Notes under the pieces: generated by a model
The model's database searches: none
What the model was told of the DNA's origin: nothing
The model's input: the letters and a program-made list of their open reading frames with translations, nothing else
Source: Branchipolynoe longqiensis
Lineage: Eukaryota > Annelida > Polychaeta > Phyllodocida > Polynoidae
DNA length: 64,000 bases
Direction of reading: 5' to 3'
NCBI GenBank assembly: GCA_030323885.1
Contig: CM059192.1
Coordinates: 69,442,877 to 69,506,876, forward strand
Shown here: positions 58,337 through 64,000 of the stretch, one piece after another
How positions within the stretch are numbered: the stretch's first letter is position 1
Layout of the letters: the number at the start of each line of letters is the position of its first letter
Translations under genes and position numbers: made by a program

Positions 58337-61300
58337 CTGCAACACGACACCACAGAATGCCCTGTTATCGACATACCAGCAGTTCACTAGTAACACACCA
58401 GTAGCTCACCAGCAGTTCACTAGTAACACATCAGCAGTTCACTAGTAACACACCAGGAGTTCACTAGTAACCCACCAGCGGCACACCGGGAGTTCACTTG
58501 TAACACACCAGTGGCTCACCAGGAGCTCACTAGTAACCCACTAGTGGCTCACCAACAGTTCACTAGTAACCCACCAGCAGTTCACTAGTAACACACCAAC
58601 AGTTCACTAGTAACACACCAACAGTTCACTAGTAACCCACCAACAGTTCACTAATAACCCACCAGCAGTTCACAAGTAACCCACCAGCAGTTCACTAATA
58701 ACCCACCAGCAGTTCACTAGTAACACACCAACAGTTCACTCGTAACACACCAGCAGTTCACTAATAACCCACCAGCAGTTCACTAGTAACCCACCAGCAG
58801 TTCACTAATAACCCACCAGCAGTTCACTAGTAGCCCACCAGCAGTTCACTAGTAACCCACCAGCAGTTCACTAGTAACACACCAACAGTTCACTAGTAAC
58901 ACACCAGTGGCCCACCAGCAGCTCACTAGTAACCCACCAGCAGTTCACTAGTAACCCACCAGTGGCCCACCAGCAGTTCACTAGTAACACACCAGCAGTT
59001 CACTAGTAACCTACCAGTGGCTCACCAGCAGTTCACTAGTAACACACCAGCAGTTCACTAGTAACCCACCAGTGGCTCACCAGCAGTTCACTAGTAACCC
59101 ACCAGCAGTTCACTAGTAACACACTAGCCACAAACCAGCGGTTCACTAGTAACCCACCAGCAGTTCAGTAGTAACCCACCAGCGGCACACCAGCAGTTCA
59201 CTAGTAACCCACCAGCAGTTCACTAGTAACACACCAGCAGTTCACTAGTAACACACCAGTGGCTCACCAGCAGTTCACTAGTAACACACCAGCGGCACAC
59301 CAGCAGTTCACTCGTAACCCACCAGCAGTTCACTAGTAACACACTAGCCACAAACAGCGGTTCACTAGTAACCCACCAGCAGTTCACTAGTAACCCACCA
59401 GCGGCACACCAGCAGTTCACTAGTAACACACCAGCAGTTCACTAGTAACACACCAGCAGTTCACTAGTAACCCACCAGCGGCACACCAGCAGTTCACTAG
59501 TAACACACCAGCAGTTCACTAGTAACACACCAGCAGTTCACTAGTAACCCACCAGCAGCACACCAGCAGTTCACTAGTAACACACCAGCAGTTCACTAGT
59601 AACACACCAGCAGTTCACTAGTAACCCACCAGCAGTTCACTAGTAACACACTAGCCACAAACCAGTGGTTCACTAGTAACCCACCAGCAGTTCACTAGTA
59701 ACACACTAGCCACAAACCAGTGGTTCACTAGTAACCCACCAGCAGTTCACTAGTAACACACTAGCCACAAACCAGTGGTTCACTAGTAACCCACCAGCAG
59801 TTCACTAGTAACACACCAGCAGTTCACTAGTAACCCACCAGCAGCACACCAGCAGTTCACTAGTAACACACCAGCGGTTCACTAGTAACCCACCAGCGGC
59901 ACACCAGCAGTTCACTAGTAACACACCAGCGGTTCACTAGTAACCCACCAGCAGTTCACTAGTAACTCACCAGCGGCACACCAGCAGTTCACTAGTAACA
60001 CACCAGCAGTTCACTAGTAACACACCAGCAGTTCACTAGTAACCCACCAGCGGCACACCAGCAGTTCACTAGTAACACACCAGCAGTTCACTAGTAACAC
60101 ACCAGCAGTTCACTAGTAACCCACCAGCAGTTCACTAGTAACACACTAGCAACAAACCAGCGGTTCACTAGTAACCCACCAGCAGTTCACTAGTAACACA
60201 CCAGCAGTTCACTAGTAACCCACCAGCAGCACACCAGCAAGTTCACTAGTTTGTTTGTTTGTTGTTGTTTTACATCCTAGCAACATCTAAGGTCATATCA
60301 GGACGGGTACCGACTTGTGACAGTACGCACTCAAGGCAATTCTATACTGCTGCCCCACTGGGAAATCAGGCTGCCAGCACGATGACCCGATATCCCACTC
60401 AGTCACATTATCCTGACACCGAGCTAACCAGTCCTTGCCCTATCATAATAATGCCGAGCACCAGGCTAGGAAGCGACAATTATAAATTTTTAAGTCATTG
60501 GTTTGACTCAACAGGGAACCAAACTCGCGAACTCCCGACCTTCCGCACGAGGCCTGTACTCTACCGATTCGGCCACCGCGCCCGGTCAGTTCACTAGTAA
60601 CCCGTCAGTAATTTGCGAACAGCAGCAAAGCAGCAATTCTGTGTGAATTTTCCAAGTTTACGACAACCGCGGTTAGACTGACCGGGGTAGAAGAAGGGCG
60701 TTCCGCTCCAGGCATTCAGGGTGTCACACAGGAGGTAGCAGATGGCCAGCAGGAGGTAGGCCATGGAGGCGAGCGCCAGGATGAACGACACAGACCTGAA
60801 AATTACACAAGCCACTGTAAAGCTCTCTCAATTCACAACAACTCGCAGCTTTATGTCTACCTTAAAGCGCACTCAAGTCTACCTTAAAGCGCACTCAAGT
60901 CACAACAACTCACAGTTTTAAGTCTACCTTAAAGCGCACTCAAGTCTACCTTAAAGCGCACTCAAGTCACAACAACTCAAAGGTTTAAGTCTACCTTAAA
61001 GCGCACTCAAGTCTACCTTAAAGCGCACTCAAGTCACAACAACTCAAAGGTTTAAGTCTACCTTAAAGCACACTCAAGTCTACCTTAAAGCGCACTCAAG
61101 TCTACCTTAAAGCACACTCAAGTCACAACTCGCAGGTTTAAGTCTACCTTAAAGCGCACTCAAGTCTACCTTAAAGCGCACTCAAGTCACAACTCGCAGG
61201 TTTAAGTCTACCTTAAAGTGCACTCAAGTCTACCTTAAAGCACACTCAAGTCTACCATAAAGCGCACTCAAGTCTACCTTAAAGCGCACTCAAGTCACAA

Positions 61301-63534
61301 CAACCTGCAGGTTTAAGTCTACCTTAAAGCACACTCAAGTAGCAACTCTCAGGTTTACGTCTACCTTAAAGCACACTCATGTCACAACAACGCGCATGTT
61401 TAAGTCTACCTTAAAGCGCACTCAAGTCTACCTTAAAGCGCACTCAAGTCTACCTTAAAGCGCACTCAGCAGCAACTCTCAGGTTTACGTCTACCTTAAA
61501 GCGCACTCAAGTCACAACAACTCGCAGGTTTAAGTCTACCTTAAAGTGCACTCAAGTCACAACAACGCGCAGGTTTAAGTCTACCTTAAAGCACACTCAA
61601 GTCTATCTTAACACGCACTCAAGTCTACCTTAGAGTGCACTCAAGTCACAATAACTCACAGGTTTAAGTCTACCTTAAAGTGCACTCAAGTCATAACAAC
61701 TCACAGGTGTAAGTCTAGCTTAAAGCGCACTCAAGTCACAACAACTCACAGGTTTAAGTCTATTTTCTTTATATAAGTTAGTAGTTGATAAAGCAGGGAA
61801 ATTTCAATCGCCAACAATTGGTCTTCCTCATTTCGGATATTCTAAACTAAAGTAGAGTAGAGTAGGTTAAAATTGTTAATGTGGTGGATATAACTTAAAA
61901 ATAGGATTCTTTAAGGTTAGGATCAACATTTTATGCCATTTTATCCACGTACTCACCACAAATTCTTGTTGAGGGGGATCACTCCATCATTCTGACTGAA
62001 GCCACAGAGGCCACCCGCCACCAAGCCCTGCAACAGGCACATGTATTAATACCCAACGAAAAGAAATATTGCTAAATAAGTACACAGAATTATATATAGG
62101 TATTGCCCCCACGGATGCTTTCAGACACAATCAATCAATCAATAGTTCCATCCTCTAGTCGAGGGTTGGATGCAATGGTTCTCCACTTGTCCCGATGTTG
62201 TGCTGTTCTGATAGACTGTGAATAATTCAAGCCTGTCCACTGTGAAATATTTGTAAACCATGATTTTCTTGGTCTCCCTCTCCCTCTGCTGCCATTCACC
62301 TTCCCTTCCAACAATGTACGGTATATTGAACTCTGACGAATGATGTGGCCAAAATAAATAAGTTTCTTTGTCTGTATAGTGGCAAACAAGCTTTTCTTAT
62401 TTTTAATTTTTCTGAGAACTTCTTTGTTGGTGATCTTCTTTGTCCATGATATTTTCATCATCCTTCGATAAGTCCACATCTCAAATGCTGCTAAACGTTT
62501 GTACATTTTCTTAGAGATTGTCCATGTCTCTGCCCCATACATTAGAGTAGACCACACATAACACTGAAGAATACGCTTCCTTGTTTGTATTAATATCTTA
62601 CTTGATGTTAACACTCTATACATTTTGGAGAATGTTGTTCGGGCTATTGTTATCCTTCTTTTAATTTCTTCCTCACATCTCCCATCATTTGTAATCTTTT
62701 GTCCGAGATATATGAATTCGGATACTTGTTCTATGTTTCAGACACAAGGGCCCCTGTAATGTTCATTGACTGAGGCATGCCTGATGGTTGGTCGATTGTT
62801 GGAGTTTTATATCCTGTCAACATCTAAGGTTATATCAGGACGGGTACCGACTTGTGACAGTGCACACTCATGGCGACTTTATAGTGCTGCCCCACAGGGA
62901 AATCAGGTTGCCAGCACCATGACCTGATATATCCCACTCAGCCACATTATCCTGACACTCAGCTAACCAGTCCATGCCCTATCCTATTAATGCTGAGCAC
63001 CAAGCTAGGAAGCGACAAGTATTAATTCTGTAAGCCATGTATTTAACCTATTCCACAAAATGCATCAAAGGCATGCGTGTATGATTTTGTGCTAAAGTGA
63101 AAATGCGAAAATTTACATATCAACACCATACATTTACCGCCCACCCCCTCATTTTTCCTTCTTTTTTCGTGTAAGACTGTAATCAATAAAATCTTGTTTG
63201 AATTTGTTGCGTATGTTAAAATTATGTTTTGGATGTGTGTTTGATTTCCATATTACACAAGTGATATTAGCGAATTGCTCAATTTGTCTAAGATCTAAAT
63301 AAAAAAGTGAAATAGCTTTTCCTTTCAACTCTGACATATGCACAACATTATAAACCTTCATAATGAATATGTATTCTGCTATTATTTGGAATGTTTTTTT
63401 GCCATTATGCTTAAACTAGAAACTTGACTTTACTGAAATAGAAAGTGTGTCAGCCATACCGTGAGTAGACTCCACACGAGCCAACGACTCAGACGACCCT
63501 TGTGTGTTGTGTAGGTGGTCAGGATCTTTCCAGC
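58161..63534 (-). CDS. HGSNAT: HGSNAT homologue, 3' part (join of the exons listed separately)
   Basis: Heparan-alpha-glucosaminide N-acetyltransferase is a multi-pass lysosomal membrane enzyme. It moves acetyl groups from cytosolic acetyl-CoA onto terminal glucosamine of heparan sulfate, a step in its degradation. Join on the minus strand: 63534-63460, 62027-61957, 60795-60683, 58336-58161. Phases chain 0-0, 0-2, 2-1, 1-stop. The assembled C-terminal part reads AGKILTTYTTHKG ... GLVAGGLCGFSQNDGVIPLN, KNLWS ... [20 protein letters not shown], ending IKRIFIAI. These are the conserved NKNLW, [9 protein letters not shown] and YVGHE blocks of the family. The catalytic histidine lies in the N-terminal half, off-window. 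Confidence 0.93.
58374..60250. repeat. 22-bp minisatellite in the last HGSNAT intron
   Basis: Some 80 units around AGCAGTTCACTAGTAACACA, CC, with interspersed variants (AGCGGCACACC, AGTGGCTCACC, CTAGCCACAAACC) that recur in higher-order groups. A SINE-A interrupts it at 60251-60587; one more unit follows at 60588-60610. Confidence 0.95.
60251..60587 (-). mobile_element. SINE-A inserted in minisatellite, full length
   Basis: The plus strand starts TTGTTTGTTTGTTGTTGTTT (tail) and ends GGCCACCGCGCCCGGTC (head). Flanked by AGTTCACTAG on both sides; this is the minisatellite sequence itself, so the duplication cannot be measured. Confidence 0.85.
60683..60795 (-). CDS. HGSNAT: HGSNAT penultimate exon
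   Basis: Acceptor TGTAATTTTCAG, donor GTCAGT (minus strand), 113 bp, entering at phase 2 (W split as TG|G) and leaving at phase 1. The translation [38 protein letters not shown]: a transmembrane helix and then the conserved TPFFYPG motif that continues as MN in the next exon. Confidence 0.93.
60825..61765. repeat. 22-bp minisatellite with a 23-bp partner unit
   Basis: Units AAGTCTACCTTAAAGCGCAC, TC alternate irregularly with AAGTCACAACAACTCGCAGG, TTT over 0.94 kb, filling most of the HGSNAT intron 60796-61956. Confidence 0.95.
61957..62027 (-). CDS. HGSNAT: HGSNAT exon
   Basis: Acceptor TGCCTGTTGCAG, donor GTGAGT (minus strand), 71 bp, phase 0 in and 2 out. The translation GLVAGGLCGFSQNDGVIPLN then KNLW; the VIPxNKNLW motif is a hallmark of the HGSNAT/NagX family. 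Confidence 0.93.
62140..62740 (-). pseudogene. LINE RT C-terminus fragment, 5' truncated
   Basis: Minus-strand translation SEFIYLGQKITNDGRCEEEI, STLMYGAETWTISKKMYKRL, FEMWTYRRMMKISWTKKITN, RGRGRPRKSWFTNISQWTGL: the post-RT region of a widespread invertebrate APE-type LINE. The 162 codons to the stop at 62135 are open. A CAATCAATCAAT tract at the 3' edge (plus 62129-62142) is probably its microsatellite tail. In an HGSNAT intron, same strand. Confidence 0.85.
62789..63045 (-). mobile_element. SINE-A, head truncated
   Basis: The plus strand starts TTGGTCGATTGTTGGAGTTT (tail) and runs to AGCGACAAGTATTAATTCTG; the tRNA head is missing. Confidence 0.75.
63046..63459. other. HGSNAT intron, repeated text
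   Basis: The stretch 63,060-63,400 resembles 13,180-13,500 (GTGAAAATG...AAA.TTTACATAT, AATCTTGTTTGAATTTGTTG, GATCTAAATAAAAAAGTGAA, TTCTGCTATTATT.GGAATG). It is therefore a copy of an unclassified interspersed repeat of about 330 bp. Confidence 0.6.
63460..63534 (-). CDS. HGSNAT: HGSNAT exon (most 5' in window)
   Basis: Acceptor TTTATTCAG, donor GTATGG (minus strand), 75 bp, phase 0 in and out. The translation AGKILTTYTTHKGRLSRWLV then WSLLT fits the family's cytosolic loop after an AG-R/K-I helix end, followed by the start of the next helix. It splices in frame to GLVAGGLCGF. Confidence 0.8.
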
Positions 63535-63752
63535 CTGAATAAAAAAACAACAACATAAAACACTAAATAAAAGTATTATTGTCCTCTTATTACTATTTCT
63601 TCTTGTTGGGTAAATGATCGTTTTATTCAGTAAATAAAGGTGTTTTTTCAGCGATAAGGCACTAGTCTTCCAGCAATATCATGTTTTTTTATTTTTGTAC
63701 ATTAGTTGTTTAAGCAGGGGAAATTTCAATCGCAGACAATTGGTCTTCCTCA

Positions 63753-63909
63753 TTCCACTGCTCCTTGCCATATCCTAATAATGCCGAGTGCCTGGCAAGG
63801 AAGCGACAAGTATCAATATTTAAGTCATTGGTTTGACTCGACCAGGACTCGAACCCACGATCCCATGATCTACCAAGACGGACGCTCTAACTCATTCGGC
63901 CATCTCGTC
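63753..63909 (-). mobile_element. SINE-A 5' half
   Basis: Plus strand CCACTGCTCCTTGCCATATC to CTCATTCGGCCATCTCGTC: head plus proximal body only. Confidence 0.75.
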
Positions 63910-64000
63910 TGTTACATTCATTCACGTTTATAATAGAGACTCAAATCAACAACAGTGTGATATTGCGGGGTAAACATTTGATTCCTCTGAATTCCTGTTG

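Noticed and set aside
58150..58374. Minus-strand 74-codon frame starting MSITGHS over the last HGSNAT exon
   Set aside because: Wrong frame; the correct frame of the same exon gives the conserved HGSNAT C-terminus.
58374..60610. CRISPR-like array
   Set aside because: Repeat-only tandem units with no unique spacers, inside a eukaryotic intron.

Overview
This window is eukaryotic nuclear DNA from an animal. It carries the 3' parts of two convergent, intron-rich protein genes, separated and filled by transposons, SINEs, MITEs and minisatellites. All exons found have GT-AG borders and consistent phases. A DIRS-type retrotransposon, several tRNA-headed SINE families and many short inverted-repeat elements point to a (probably marine) invertebrate. 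I cannot name the species or phylum from sequence alone.

Layout. (1) 1-32,718, + strand: the 3' portion of a Sidekick (sdk) homologue. Nine exons or candidate exons encode the last two fibronectin type III domains, the transmembrane helix and the cytoplasmic tail, which ends in the PDZ-ligand motif GFSSFV. Its introns hold a 17-bp minisatellite, many copies of one tRNA-derived SINE (called SINE-A here), a second SINE (SINE-B), several MITE families, a 2.4-kb TIR element carrying a giant CA/GA-type satellite, and an APE-type LINE. (2) 32,719-58,160: intergenic. It holds the presumed sdk 3' UTR, several minisatellites, a 3'-truncated DIRS copy (40.5-42.4 kb), a nearly complete DIRS-like element (42.9-48.3 kb, - strand) with inverted terminal repeats and an internal complementary region, a 5'-truncated CR1-like LINE, hAT-like and pogo-like MITEs, and a ~503-bp tandem duplication. 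(3) 58,161-63,534, - strand: the last four recognised exons of an HGSNAT (heparan-alpha-glucosaminide N-acetyltransferase) homologue. Two of its introns are filled by minisatellites with ~22-bp units, and a third carries a LINE fragment.

The two host genes are not functionally linked in any way I can see. Sidekick is a synaptic/junctional adhesion protein; HGSNAT is a lysosomal membrane enzyme. The most informative observations are: a possible 54-bp in-frame cassette exon in the sdk tail; the apparent birth of a 1.65-kb satellite from a 13-nt palindrome, with the unexpanded precursor preserved beside it; SINEs sitting within tens of bases of sdk splice sites, including an inverted pair flanking exactly the two exons of the last FN3 domain; and a 503-bp tandem duplication whose second copy carries scattered small insertions suggestive of assembly error. 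I found no convincing wholly new multi-gene system.
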